The notes beneath the pieces are model-generated. The model did not search any database. It was not told the DNA's origin and worked only from the letters and a program-made list of their open reading frames with translations. The position numbers and the translations under genes are program-made. Below, piece by piece: positions 36,401-44,390 of a DNA stretch of 64,000 nt. The stretch is from Streptomyces capitiformicae. GTDB taxonomy: Bacteria > Actinomycetota > Actinomycetes > Streptomycetales > Streptomycetaceae. The stretch spans positions 4,277,767 to 4,341,766 of the forward strand of contig NZ_CP022161.1 of assembly GCF_002214185.1 (NCBI RefSeq), written 5' to 3'. Numbering within the stretch: position 1 is the stretch's first letter; every line of letters starts with the position of its first letter.

Positions 36401-38144
36401 TGCCGGGCCGCTGCGAGCCCTGGCCCGGGAAGGCAAACGCGATCCGGCGCTCCTCCGCGGGCAGTGGCTTCGCCGCCGCGTGGATGCCGGGAGCCAGTTC
36501 CCCGACCGCGCCGTCCGCCAGTCGCTGCGCGGCGAGCTGGAGCCGGTCGAGCAGCTCCTCACGGGTCGCGGCGACGAACGCGAGGCGGGCGGTGAGCAGA
36601 TCACGCCGGGCCAGGGTGTGGGCCACCTCGGCGGGTGTGGCGTCCGGGGCCGCGGCGACCGTCCGGCGCACGTCCTCCGCGTGCCGGGCGAGGTCCGCCA
36701 CGGACCCGGCGGAGAGCAGGAAAAGCCAGGGTTCGGCGGGGAGTTGGCCGACACTCGGGTCCGGGTCGGTGGCCGGAGCGCCTTCCAGGACCGCGTGCAC
36801 GTTCGTGCCGCCGAAGCCGAACGAACTGACGCCCGCCCGGCGGACGCCGTCGTGCGGCCACTCCTGGGCGGTCGTGGTCAGACGCAGGCCGGAGCCCTCC
36901 AGGTCAAGGGCGCCGTTGACCTGGATCTCCGCGGGCTGCGGCGGTACGACGCCGTGGTGCACGGCGAGCGCGGCCTTCACCAGCCCCGCCGCCCCGGCCG
37001 CGGACAGCGTGTGCCCGATCAGCGCCTTGGAGGAGGAGACGTAGCACGGCTGCGCGGAGCCGGACTCCGAGCGCAGCAACCCGATGGCCTCGAGTTCGGT
37101 CCGGTCGCCGACAGGCGTGCCCGTACCGTGTGCCTCCAGCAGGTCGATCTGCCCAGGGGTGATCCCGGCGTCCCGGTAGGCGGCGCGCAGGGCGGCGAGC
37201 TGCCCCTGGGCCTGCGGTGTCATCGGGCCGCCGCCCCGGCCGTCATTGGCGGAGCCGACCCCGGTGATGACGGCGTAGATGCGGTCGCCGGCCGCGACGG
37301 CGTCCTCCACCGGGCGCAGCACCAGGATGGCGCCGCCCTCACCGAGCACGAAGCCGTCGGCGCGCTCGTCGAACGGCCGGCACACACCGTGGCGGGACAG
37401 CGCGCCAGCCCGGGCGAAGCCGACCAGGGGCGCCGGTGACAGGCTGATGTACACGCCGCCCACGAGAGCGATGGAGCAGGCGCCCAAGCGCAGGCTGCGC
37501 ACCGCCGCGTCCAGCGCCACGAGCGCCGAGGAGCAGGCCGCGTCGAGCGAGACGGAGGGGCCGCCGAGGTCGAGGACCTCGCTGACGGCGCAGGGGACCA
37601 TGTTGGCCAGACACCCGGGGATGGTGAAGGAGTTCATGGGCATCAGCGAGGAATCGGTCGCCTCGTGCAGTCGGGCCAGCAGCTCCGGGTCACGCTCCCC
37701 GTCATGGAGGGAGCCGTCCGCCAGCAGGTTTGCGCTGACGCGGGAGACGCTGATGTCCCGGTAGTCGATCGAGCTCACCCCGGCGAAGACGCCTGTGCGG
37801 GACCGGTCGAAGCCGGTGCGCTCCCAGCCGGCGTCCTGGAGCGCCTCCCGCGCCAGGTCCACGAACAGCCTGGCCTGCGGGTCCATCGTGCGGGCCCGGC
37901 GGGGCGGAATGCCGTAGTGGGCGGGGGCGAACCGCTCGACCTCGGGCAGAAAAGCGACCTGGTCGGTGTAGACGCCGTGCGGCTCCCTGAAATCGCCCGG
38001 CCGATGGTAGGCGGAGTGGTCCCAACGACTCGCGGGGACCGCCGAGAACTGCGACTCGGCATTCACCAGCATTTTCCAGAATTCGCCGACATTGGCGGCT
38101 CCGGGAAATCGGCACGACATGCCGACAATAGCCATATCAGCCAC
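33459..38144 (-). CDS. type I PKS fused to alpha-oxoamine synthase: KS-AT-ACP-AOS
   Basis: A 1,561-aa megasynthase. KS (about 2-430): Cys in SLDAACSSALVALD (residue 204), His in EAHGTGTPVGD and in ALIGHTLSAAG. AT (about 540-860): nucleophile in GHSVGEF (about 668) and HAFH (about 769), the malonyl-CoA signature. ACP (about 1030-1110): phosphopantetheine Ser in DLGFDSIMLAEL (about 1081). C-terminus (about 1175-1555): PLP-dependent alpha-oxoamine synthase (AONS/ALAS/SPT class) with SFSSYNYLGLSGHP, DEAHSIGVMGKTGGG and the Schiff-base Lys in TLSKSLAS (about 1408). There are no KR, DH, ER or TE domains. It should extend an acyl starter once and release it by decarboxylative condensation with an amino acid. 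GTG 38144 follows GAGG; the frame opens at 38240. Probably the first gene of an operon running to 28540. Confidence 0.93.
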   Translation of the reverse strand: MADMAIVGMSCRFPGAANVGEFWKMLVNAESQFSAVPASRWDHSAYHRPGDFREPHGVYTDQVAFLPEVERFAPAHYGIPPRRARTMDPQARLFVDLAREALQDAGWERTGFDRSRTGVFAGVSSIDYRDISVSRVSANLLADGSLHDGERDPELLARLHEATDSSLMPMNSFTIPGCLANMVPCAVSEVLDLGGPSVSLDAACSSALVALDAAVRSLRLGACSIALVGGVYISLSPAPLVGFARAGALSRHGVCRPFDERADGFVLGEGGAILVLRPVEDAVAAGDRIYAVITGVGSANDGRGGGPMTPQAQGQLAALRAAYRDAGITPGQIDLLEAHGTGTPVGDRTELEAIGLLRSESGSAQPCYVSSSKALIGHTLSAAGAAGLVKAALAVHHGVVPPQPAEIQVNGALDLEGSGLRLTTTAQEWPHDGVRRAGVSSFGFGGTNVHAVLEGAPATDPDPSVGQLPAEPWLFLLSAGSVADLARHAEDVRRTVAAAPDATPAEVAHTLARRDLLTARLAFVAATREELLDRLQLAAQRLADGAVGELAPGIHAAAKPLPAEERRIAFAFPGQGSQRPGMLADLVRRFPSPAHRAAELAALTAEDSDTVPHALPGLLWEAHDADDSDAQAALMVTDMCQPGLGITGATTVELLAALGIRPDVAVGHSVGEFPAAVAAGAFAASDAVRFMTQRGAALAAAVPSGTGAMLAVQAPAAEAERLALAIEGVWPACYNHEGQLVFSGGIESVEALRAHCAEQGVAAVRLRVSHAFHSPLVAAADEVMAETIAGLPLTEPTRTFISGVSGQECREPQEIKDLWARHNTAPVRFTDAVRSVVATGARFLVQVYGGDTLLRMAKRGAAGADLELVPLTTSRSDDGRAFLTALGRLAVAGAPVDPAALFPADGGRLLSLPPSPLETAVYTVRTGTGRNRRRTVIPSPAATTTPEPSVAPVPEPSLRTVIPSPLATSPIGEPRMSGLIEFLHAQVSLLQSFDPAGRNLPYAAVPTVTAPVQEPLQEKLSEAVRAGRAPQALSLEPAAPPVQAGTDEVRAAVYAGISKVSAYPEDFLRPEHVFATDLGFDSIMLAELATRLRGRWPDLQVKAAEMMDIATIGDLVTTIEDRLGVAPAARPSAAPTPVAEPVSALAAPVPAERRRSTEDRREAADVRVFPEVLASLERKRSLEASGVVNPYFLPHEGTIRDTTRVADRELISFSSYNYLGLSGHPAVAAAIQEAVERYGSSVSAARILSGNRPLHQELDRGLAELVGAQDAVSLVSGHATNVTVIGHLMGPGDLILHDSLAHDSIIQGCRQSGAARQPFPHNDLVALDRILDHVRDNYRRVLIVVEGVYSMDGDTADLPALIAVKQRHDALLMVDEAHSIGVMGKTGGGMAQFSGVNPDDVDVWMGTLSKSLASCGGYVAGRHELIEHFRYTLPGFVFSAGLPPASTAAALTALRLIREEPERVTRLHDNAALFLRLAAEAGVDVGTSEGTPVVPAITGDSEKALRLADRLYARGVSANPILHPAVEERLARLRFFITSEHTEEQITTAVRILGEELAALS

Positions 38145-38450
38145 GAACGCTACCTCGATCCAACATCGATTGCGAAAATGGCTCGGCGCCAGAAAAAGAG
38201 AGGCGACAAAAGTACGTGTGGCCGCCACTGACACCGACAACGGAGAGCTTGGCCGTGATTACGGAGCGCGCGCAAGCGGTCTTCTCAACCAGCGGAAAGG
38301 AAACCTGTGAGTAGCTTGCAAAACGGTGGAGCAAGGCTCGGATGCGATTGACCGGCGGTTCGAAGCGGCGAACGGAAGAGGAACTCGGCTCGCTTCGAGC
38401 CGCCACCCGGTCCGCACGCGAGGACACACGAGGACCGGGCGGCGCCGCCG
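38145..38450. other. likely promoter region of the PKS operon
   Basis: About 300 bp between the TetR stop and the PKS start. It must hold the PKS promoter, but I see no convincing -35/-10 pair or palindrome. A rightward AGGAAACCTGTG could start a 14-codon peptide; I do not believe it. Confidence 0.4.
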
Positions 38451-39176
38451 TCAGGCTCGAGCGTCCGGCCCCGTGGAGCGCAGGCCCACCTGGAGGGCGA
38501 GCGCGACGACCGCGTTCTCGAAGAGGGTGTCGCGGTCGTCGATGACCCGGTTGAACTGTCCGAACACCTCGAAGCTGATCAGACCGAACAGCTGGGCCCA
38601 GGCGGCGGCCAGGCGGGGCACGACCGCCCCCGGGAGGATGCGGTCGGGCTGTTCCAGCAGCCGGCGGATCTCCTCGGCGACGACCGCGTCGCAGTCCGCC
38701 GCCGGAAGGTCCGGCTCGGCGAGAAGGCCGGCGTCGTGGGCGGCCTCCGCCACCGCGAGCAGGACCAGCGCGACCCGGGAGGCCGGGGCCACGGTGTCCT
38801 GCGGGGCGGCGTAGCCGGGCACGGGTGAACCGTAGATCAGCGCGTACTCGTGCGGATGTTCCAGCGCCCACGCCCGCACGGCGCGACAGATCTCGACCCA
38901 TGCGTGCTGCGGGTCCGTGACGCCCGCCCTCGTGAAGGCGCTCTCGGCGGCCTGCCCGATGGCGTCGTAGGCGTCGACGATGAGCGCCGTGAGTAGATCG
39001 TCCCGGCTCGGGAAATAGCGGTAGAGCGCCGACGAGGCCATGCCCAGTTCCCGTGCGACCGCGCGCAGCGAGAGCCGCGCCGCGCCCTCGGCGGCGAGCT
39101 GTCTGCAGGCCTCGCCCTTGATGGCGCCGGCGACCTCGGCGCGGACTCTCTCCTTGGCTCCTTGGATGACATCCAT
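38451..39176 (-). CDS. TetR/AcrR-family repressor
   Basis: A 241-aa regulator. The HTH is near residues 30-60 (RLSLRAVARELGMASSALYR, then YFPSRDDLLTALIVDAYDAI). The C-terminal ligand domain (TetR_C_13-like: HPHEYALIYGSPVPGYAAP) is typical of actinomycete repressors that control exporters. I chose ATG 39176 because the HTH spacing is normal from there. Just upstream lies a cluster of GAGAGCA sites shared with the divergent MMPL gene at 39567, which fits autoregulation plus repression of the exporter. It also lies directly upstream of the PKS operon in the same direction. Confidence 0.9.
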   Translation of the reverse strand: MDVIQGAKERVRAEVAGAIKGEACRQLAAEGAARLSLRAVARELGMASSALYRYFPSRDDLLTALIVDAYDAIGQAAESAFTRAGVTDPQHAWVEICRAVRAWALEHPHEYALIYGSPVPGYAAPQDTVAPASRVALVLLAVAEAAHDAGLLAEPDLPAADCDAVVAEEIRRLLEQPDRILPGAVVPRLAAAWAQLFGLISFEVFGQFNRVIDDRDTLFENAVVALALQVGLRSTGPDARA

Positions 39177-39194
39177 GAGAGCAGTCTGCCACCT

Positions 39195-39335
39195 ACGAGA
39201 GCACCGCCCAAGCGTGAGAGCAGTGCTCTCAGAAAGAGATCGCTGCTCTTGTGTCGAAGCGGCGTTCGCTGCAACACTGCTCTCGGCGAAGAGCAGGCGC
39301 TCTCCGACCAGAGCACTCGTCACGCCCGTGTCTTC
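39195..39335. promoter_or_regulatory. cluster of GAGAGCA/TGCTCTC operator sites
   Basis: A perfect 17-bp palindrome TGAGAGCAGTGCTCTCA spans 39215-39231. Half sites or weaker palindromes of the same kind occur around it: GAGAGCA (about 39197), ACTGCTCTC (about 39280), AGAGC-AGGC-GCTCT (about 39294) and AGAGCACTC (about 39310). They lie in the divergent promoter region of the TetR and MMPL genes, so they are probably the TetR binding sites. Confidence 0.7.
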
Positions 39336-39566
39336 CCAGGTCAGCAGCTGGCCGACGGAAATCCGTCCCTGCGTCCGCAGCACAAGGCCGTGCTGTCACG
39401 AGGGATGCGGTCCGCGCTCGTTTGCCGCGCACCGCCATGCGCCGGGGCGGGCTTCACGCCCGTATCCGGCCGCCGGTCCCGTAGCGGCCACTCCCCCATT
39501 CCACCGATCCAGCCCCCGGCCGACTCCTGACGGGCCCGCGGGCACAGCTGAAGAAAGGACCCCAGC

Positions 39567-41834
39567 GTGATGGTCACTCCGGTGCCGTCCGGGAGCGACA
39601 GGAAGAAACGTCGCGGCCCCTGGTTCACCCTTCTCGCCGGACTACTGCTCCTGCTGGTCGCAGGCGCCGCGAGCTCCGGGGTGCTGGCCAACCTGAAGTC
39701 GGGCGGGTTCGACGACCCGGGCTCCGACTCCGTGGCCGCCGCCGAGGCGCTGGAGCGCTCGTTCCCCGGCAGCCAGCCCAATCTCGTCATCCTGGTCGAG
39801 GACCCGAAGGGCGGACCCGGCAGTGCCACGGCCCGCGCCAAGGCCGAAACCATCGACAAGACGGTCTCCGGCACGTCCGGCACCCGGGTCGTCGCCTCCT
39901 ACTTCGACAGCCGCGACAAGAGCCTGCGCTCCGGTGACGCGGCTCTGATCCTCGTCCGGGTCGACGGCGACGAGAACAAGAGCATGCGGACCGCCGACAC
40001 GCTGCACGAGAAGTTGTCGGACCCGGACGGTGCCGTGTCGGTGTCCTTCGGTGGCATCACCGCCATCAACAACGACATGAACAAGCAGGTCGAGAAGGAC
40101 ATCATCGCCGCGGAGAGCATCGCGATCCCGATCACCCTGCTGCTGCTCGTGATCGTCTTCCGGGGGCTGATCGCCGCCCTGCTGCCGATGCTCCTGGCCG
40201 TGCTCACCATCATCGGGTCGCTGGCCGCCGTCAACGTCGCCGCGCAGTTCACCGACGTCTCGGTGTTCGCCGTCAACCTGATCACCGCCCTCGGGCTCGG
40301 CCTCTCCGTCGACTACAGCCTGCTGATCGTCACGCGCTACAGGGAGGAACGCGAGGCCGGTCGCAGCAACGCCGAAGCACTGCGCGTCACCCGCGCGACC
40401 GCCGGCCGCACGGTGGCCGTCAGCGGTGCCGTGGTCGGCGCCGCCCTCGCCACGCTCCTCGTCTTCGACCAGTACTTCCTGCGCTCCTTCGCGCTGGCGG
40501 GCATCGCGGTGGTGCTGTGGGCCGTCCTCGGCTCCCTGTACCTGCTGCCGGCGGCCCTGGTCCTGCTCGGCGACAGGATCGACGCCCTCGGCCGCCGTCG
40601 GCGCACCCGGCGGGCCCCGGCCGCCGAGACCTTCTGGGGCCGGATGGCCGGCCTCGCCTTCCGGAGTCCCGCCCTGCTCGCCACCCCGGTGATCGCGCTG
40701 CTGCTGATCATGGCAGTGCCCTTCACCGGCGCCCAGTTCGGCGTACCGGACGAGCGGGTGCTGCCCACGGACACCGAGAGCCGTCTGGTGACCGAGGCCG
40801 TACGCGACGACTTCGGCGTCGGCGACGACCGCGCGCTGAACGTGGTGTCCGAGCAGTGGAAGGGAACGGACGCCGAACTGGAGCGGTACTCCGCGGACCT
40901 CTCCGGGACCTCCGGGGTCACCCGGGTCGTCAGCGCCGCCGGGGTGTTCCGGGACGGCTCCCGGATCACCGCACTCGACCCGCGGACGGCCGCCGCCTTC
41001 CGGGACGGTGACGCGGTCCGCTTCCAGGTGCAGACCGACGTGGTCCCGTACTCCGAGAAGGGCGGCGACCTGGCCCGCGACGTCCGCGCGGTCGATCCGC
41101 CCGGCGGCAGCGAGGTCCTGGTCGGCGGTCAGGCGGCCCAGCTGGTCGACATCACCCGCTCCATCGCGGACAAGCTGCCCCTGGCGATGGTCCTGATCAG
41201 CGTCCTGAGCCTGCTGTTCCTCTTCCTGCTGACGGGCAGCGTGCTGATGCCCGTCAAGGCGCTGCTGTTCAACGGCCTCAGCCTCGTCGGCATCCTCGGC
41301 GTCGCCGCCTGGGTCTTCGTCGACGGCCACCTCTCCGGCCTGCTCGGCTTCACCCCGTCGCCGCTCGCGGTGTCGATGCCGGTCCTGATGTTCTGCATCG
41401 CCTTCGGCCTGTCCATGGACTACGAGGTCTTCCTCGTCGCCCGCATCAAGGAACGCTACGACCGCACCGGCCGGCTGGAGAGTTCCGTAAGGGAGGGACT
41501 CGGCGCGAGCGGCCCCGTCATCACCGCCGCCGCGGCCATCCTCGCGGTGTCCTTCTTCGCCATGCTCACCTCGGGCGTCTCCCTGATCAAGATGTACGGC
41601 ATGGCCACCGGCCTCGCCATCGTGCTCGACGCGGTCCTCGTGCGCGGGGTGCTGGTGCCGGCCTTCATGCGAGCCGTCGGCCCCTACAACTGGTGGGCCC
41701 CGGCCCCCCTCAAAGCACTCCACCGCCGGTTCGGCATCAAGGAATCCGCCGAGGAAGAGCCGGCACCGGCACCGGCACCGACCCCTCACCTCACCTCCGC
41801 CACCGAGCCTCAGACGACGGGATCACGGCCGTGA
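39567..41834 (+). CDS. MMPL/RND-type membrane exporter
   Basis: A 755-aa membrane protein of the MMPL family. One N-terminal helix (FTLLAGLLLLLVAGAASSGV), an extracytoplasmic domain, then blocks of helices around GLSVDYSLLIVTRYREE and later GLSMDYEVFLVARIKER, the paired signatures of the two halves (Asp-Tyr in TM4/TM10 for proton coupling). About 11-12 TM segments overall. It would export lipids or a hydrophobic metabolite with proton motive force. A start at GTG 39567 or ATG 39570 is possible, after GAAAGGA. The TetR sites upstream and the coupled nitroreductase downstream tie it to the cluster, presumably as product exporter or resistance gene. Confidence 0.92.
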   Translation: MMVTPVPSGSDRKKRRGPWFTLLAGLLLLLVAGAASSGVLANLKSGGFDDPGSDSVAAAEALERSFPGSQPNLVILVEDPKGGPGSATARAKAETIDKTVSGTSGTRVVASYFDSRDKSLRSGDAALILVRVDGDENKSMRTADTLHEKLSDPDGAVSVSFGGITAINNDMNKQVEKDIIAAESIAIPITLLLLVIVFRGLIAALLPMLLAVLTIIGSLAAVNVAAQFTDVSVFAVNLITALGLGLSVDYSLLIVTRYREEREAGRSNAEALRVTRATAGRTVAVSGAVVGAALATLLVFDQYFLRSFALAGIAVVLWAVLGSLYLLPAALVLLGDRIDALGRRRRTRRAPAAETFWGRMAGLAFRSPALLATPVIALLLIMAVPFTGAQFGVPDERVLPTDTESRLVTEAVRDDFGVGDDRALNVVSEQWKGTDAELERYSADLSGTSGVTRVVSAAGVFRDGSRITALDPRTAAAFRDGDAVRFQVQTDVVPYSEKGGDLARDVRAVDPPGGSEVLVGGQAAQLVDITRSIADKLPLAMVLISVLSLLFLFLLTGSVLMPVKALLFNGLSLVGILGVAAWVFVDGHLSGLLGFTPSPLAVSMPVLMFCIAFGLSMDYEVFLVARIKERYDRTGRLESSVREGLGASGPVITAAAAILAVSFFAMLTSGVSLIKMYGMATGLAIVLDAVLVRGVLVPAFMRAVGPYNWWAPAPLKALHRRFGIKESAEEEPAPAPAPTPHLTSATEPQTTGSRP

Positions 41835-42853
41835 CCGAGACCGAGAGCACACCCATCTACCCCCTCGACCGCCTGCGCAGAGTCGCCGATGCGGCGGCCC
41901 GAGCGGCCAACGCCCACAACACCCAGCCATGGGACCTGCGGTACCGCCCCGACCATGTCGAGGTGGGCTGGCGCGCGGAGTACGCGCTGGGCCCGAGCGA
42001 CCCGTCGCACCGGGATCTCAGGCTGTCGCTGGGCACCTACATCGAGAGCCTGCTGCTCTGCGCCGCCGAGGCCGGGATGGCCCTGCGCTTCGAGCCCGAC
42101 TACGACGCCACCGCCGCCCGCGTGGGACGGATCGTGCCCGGCCAGTGGCTGGAGCCGAGCACCCGCTCGGTGGCCGACGTCGAGGCCCGGCGCGTGTGGC
42201 GAGGCGCCTGGACCCCGCAGCAGGTGCCCCCGGCTGTGATCGGCCGCTCCCTGAAGACCGCGGAGGAGTCCGGCTTCCGGGTGGCCGTCGTGCCGACGGA
42301 CGCCGCCCGGCCGCTCCTCGTACGCGCCTACCACTGGTTCTTCGGCCATGCCGGGATCGCCCGGGAACTGCTGGCCTGGGCCAGGCTCTCCCCCCGCCAC
42401 CCCGATTACCAGCGGGACGGGCTCAACGACGTGATGCTGGTCCTGAACAAGGCCGAGGCCGCCGCCATGCGGATGTTCTTCGCCCCCGTGGTGTACCGGG
42501 CACTGCGGCCGCTGGGCCTGGTCCGGCTGCTGACCACGCTGTCCTCCAGCGCGACCAGCGGCGACGGCGTCGTCATGGTCATCCTCGGCAAAGGGAACGA
42601 CCCGGCGAGCGAGGTCGAGGCCGGCCGGCTGGTGACCCGGCTGTGGCTGGACCTGTTCCGAGACGGAATCTACGTCCATCCGCAGAGCCATGTCATCGAC
42701 TGCCCCGACACGGTCGGCGACCTGACCCGTGTGTGCGGGGCGAGGGACGGGGAGCGTCCCCTGGTCTTCTTCCGGGTGGGCTATCCCGCGACCGATCCCT
42801 CGGCACGGCCCCGCCATCCTCGCCGCGAGCGGGCCGGGACCACGTCCGCCTGA
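41831..42853 (+). CDS. Acg-type FMN nitroreductase-like protein
   Basis: A 340-aa protein. Its start reads LDRLRRVADAAARAANAHNT followed by QPWDLRYRPDHVEVGWRAEY, the HNTQPW signature of Acg-type nitroreductase-fold proteins. SLGTYIESLLLCAAEAGMAL and a C-terminal YVHPQSHVIDCPDT follow. Acg proteins themselves often bind FMN but fail to reduce it, so a redox role is not certain; in a biosynthetic context a dehydrogenase acting on a ring or enamine is possible. The GTG start overlaps the MMPL stop as GTGA, indicating coupling to the exporter. It is intact, in contrast to the relative at 876-1560. Confidence 0.78.
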   Translation: MTETESTPIYPLDRLRRVADAAARAANAHNTQPWDLRYRPDHVEVGWRAEYALGPSDPSHRDLRLSLGTYIESLLLCAAEAGMALRFEPDYDATAARVGRIVPGQWLEPSTRSVADVEARRVWRGAWTPQQVPPAVIGRSLKTAEESGFRVAVVPTDAARPLLVRAYHWFFGHAGIARELLAWARLSPRHPDYQRDGLNDVMLVLNKAEAAAMRMFFAPVVYRALRPLGLVRLLTTLSSSATSGDGVVMVILGKGNDPASEVEAGRLVTRLWLDLFRDGIYVHPQSHVIDCPDTVGDLTRVCGARDGERPLVFFRVGYPATDPSARPRHPRRERAGTTSA

Positions 42854-43036
42854 ATTCCTCCCGTCCGCCCTGTCCGGCATGCACGGGACCGGGCGGACGG
42901 GACATGAATTCTCGGTATCCGCGTTCACCGACCTCGACAGCTGAGAAAACAATGGGAGATCCCCGACCTCATCGCTGCACACGGCCCTGAATGACAAGTA
43001 CCGTTTCGCAATGAACGAGAGAGGGGATCCTGCCGA

Positions 43037-43879
43037 ATGTCGACGTCATCCACCCCGACGGACCGTTCTGTCGTCGAGCGCACTCTGGGTGTCCTGGGCG
43101 CCTTCGACGCCGCCAACGTGAGGCTGACCGTGAGCCAGATCAGCAGACGGTCAGGAATACCGGTGGCCACGACCTACCGTATAGTCTCGAAACTTGTTTC
43201 CTGGGGAGCGCTGGAACGCACGGAGGACAACAAGTACACGATCGGCCTCCGTCTCTGGGAAGTCGCTCTCCTGGCCCCCCGGTATTCCGCGTTGCGCGGA
43301 GCGGTCATCCCCTCCATGTTCGAACTGCGCTCCATGACCCACTGCGCCGTCCTGCTCTCCACGCGGGACGGCAACGAAGGAATCTGCCTGGAGAGCGTCT
43401 CGGGAAGCGCCCGGCCCCTGCACCGCTCGTGGTCCCGCGGGCACCGCTTCCCCCTCCACGCCACGGCCTGCGGAAGGGTCCTCCTCTCCGACGCCGGCTC
43501 AGCCGTCCAGGACGAGGTCTACGGCGGCGACCTGCGGACGTACACGGAGCGCACCGTCCGCGCCCCCTCCGTCCTGCGCGGCCTAGTCGAACAGGCCCGG
43601 CGGCAGGGATACGCCGTGTCCGACGGCGAGCTGCTGAACGGCGTGGTGGAGGTCGCCGCGCCGATCCACGACGGTGACGGGGTCGTCCTGGGCGCCATCG
43701 GCCTGATCACCGTCGGTGCGGCGAGCACCCATGTCCCGGGTGCCGTCGGCCCCCTGCTGGCGGTCGCCCGGCGTGTCTCCCGAGCCCTCGCCGACCCTCA
43801 GGCACCCCGCGACGAAGCGGCGCCGACCACGCGGGCGACCGGGTCGCGCACCCATCGGACCCAGGGCGCCTGCGCCTAG
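43037..43879 (+). CDS. IclR-family transcriptional regulator (copy 1)
   Basis: A 280-aa IclR protein. Winged HTH (about 10-75): RSVVERTLGVLGAFDAANVR, LTVSQISRRSGIPVATTYRI, VSKLVSWGALERTEDNKYTI. The effector domain (about 85-255) includes LHATACGRVLLSDA and YAVSDGELLNGVVEVAAPIH, followed by a ~30-residue disordered tail. It is close in sequence to the IclR gene at 46889, and the two bracket the ACP/FabF/AraC genes. It is followed after 246 bp by the ACP gene on the same strand, a possible target. Confidence 0.9.
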   Translation: MSTSSTPTDRSVVERTLGVLGAFDAANVRLTVSQISRRSGIPVATTYRIVSKLVSWGALERTEDNKYTIGLRLWEVALLAPRYSALRGAVIPSMFELRSMTHCAVLLSTRDGNEGICLESVSGSARPLHRSWSRGHRFPLHATACGRVLLSDAGSAVQDEVYGGDLRTYTERTVRAPSVLRGLVEQARRQGYAVSDGELLNGVVEVAAPIHDGDGVVLGAIGLITVGAASTHVPGAVGPLLAVARRVSRALADPQAPRDEAAPTTRATGSRTHRTQGACA

Positions 43880-44125
43880 CTAGGGGACCTCTGAAGATCT
43901 TGCTCCGGCCACCCGGCTCACCCCGGATTGCCGGTAGATGTCAATCGCCATCAACCAGGGCAAGCCGGGCACATTTTCAAGATCTTCAGGACGCTTCCAG
44001 AGCCCGGCTCGTTCCGACGACCCGCATCCCGTGATCCCAAGCCCCGTCTTCCCATGGGCGGTCCGCCCCTCCCCCAGATACCGGCTTGCCGAGAGCAACG
44101 CCGTCACGAGCACGAGGAGACGCAC

Positions 44126-44371
44126 ATGAACGACGTACAGGAAGAAGTCCGCAGCGGTCTGGCCGACATCGTCAACGAGATAGCCGGGGTCCCGCACGAC
44201 GAGGTGCTGCCCCACAAGACCTTCGCCGACGATCTCGACGTCGACTCCCTGTCCATGGTCGAGGTCGTGGTCGCGGCGGAGGAACGGTTCGGGGTGACCA
44301 TCCCGGACGAGGCGGCCGGCCGTATGAAGACCGTGAGCGACGCCATCGACTACATCCTCGCCCACCACTGA
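44126..44371 (+). CDS. stand-alone acyl carrier protein
   Basis: An 81-aa ACP. The phosphopantetheine attachment motif is DDLDVDSLSMVEVVVAAEER (Ser at about residue 42), followed by FGVTIPDEAAGRMKTVSDAI. Its acidic helix II and length match type II fatty-acid or PKS carriers. GAGGAG lies 5-10 nt before the ATG. It is 19 nt upstream of the FabF gene. A separate ACP/KAS pair next to a type I PKS that has its own ACP suggests a dedicated acyl starter supply, distinct from the housekeeping fatty-acid synthase cluster (which normally carries fabD/fabH/acpP/fabF together). Confidence 0.92.
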   Translation: MNDVQEEVRSGLADIVNEIAGVPHDEVLPHKTFADDLDVDSLSMVEVVVAAEERFGVTIPDEAAGRMKTVSDAIDYILAHH

Positions 44372-44390
44372 CGGCTTTGGAGTCATTCTC

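Noticed and set aside
34929..37439. 836-codon open frame on the plus strand inside the PKS
   Set aside because: It is antisense to KS/AT with all motifs intact on the minus strand; it arises from GC3 bias.
28540..38144. Reading the AvrD protein as an AfsA-type gamma-butyrolactone synthase
   Set aside because: Its conserved blocks (YFGGGFRRV, SYPADWSAKG, HLSSIDAL) match AvrD and not AfsA; only the chemistry is analogous.
39642..41789. 715-codon minus-strand frame opposite the MMPL exporter
   Set aside because: Translation is Gln/Asp/Glu-rich low complexity while the plus strand shows a complete MMPL transporter.
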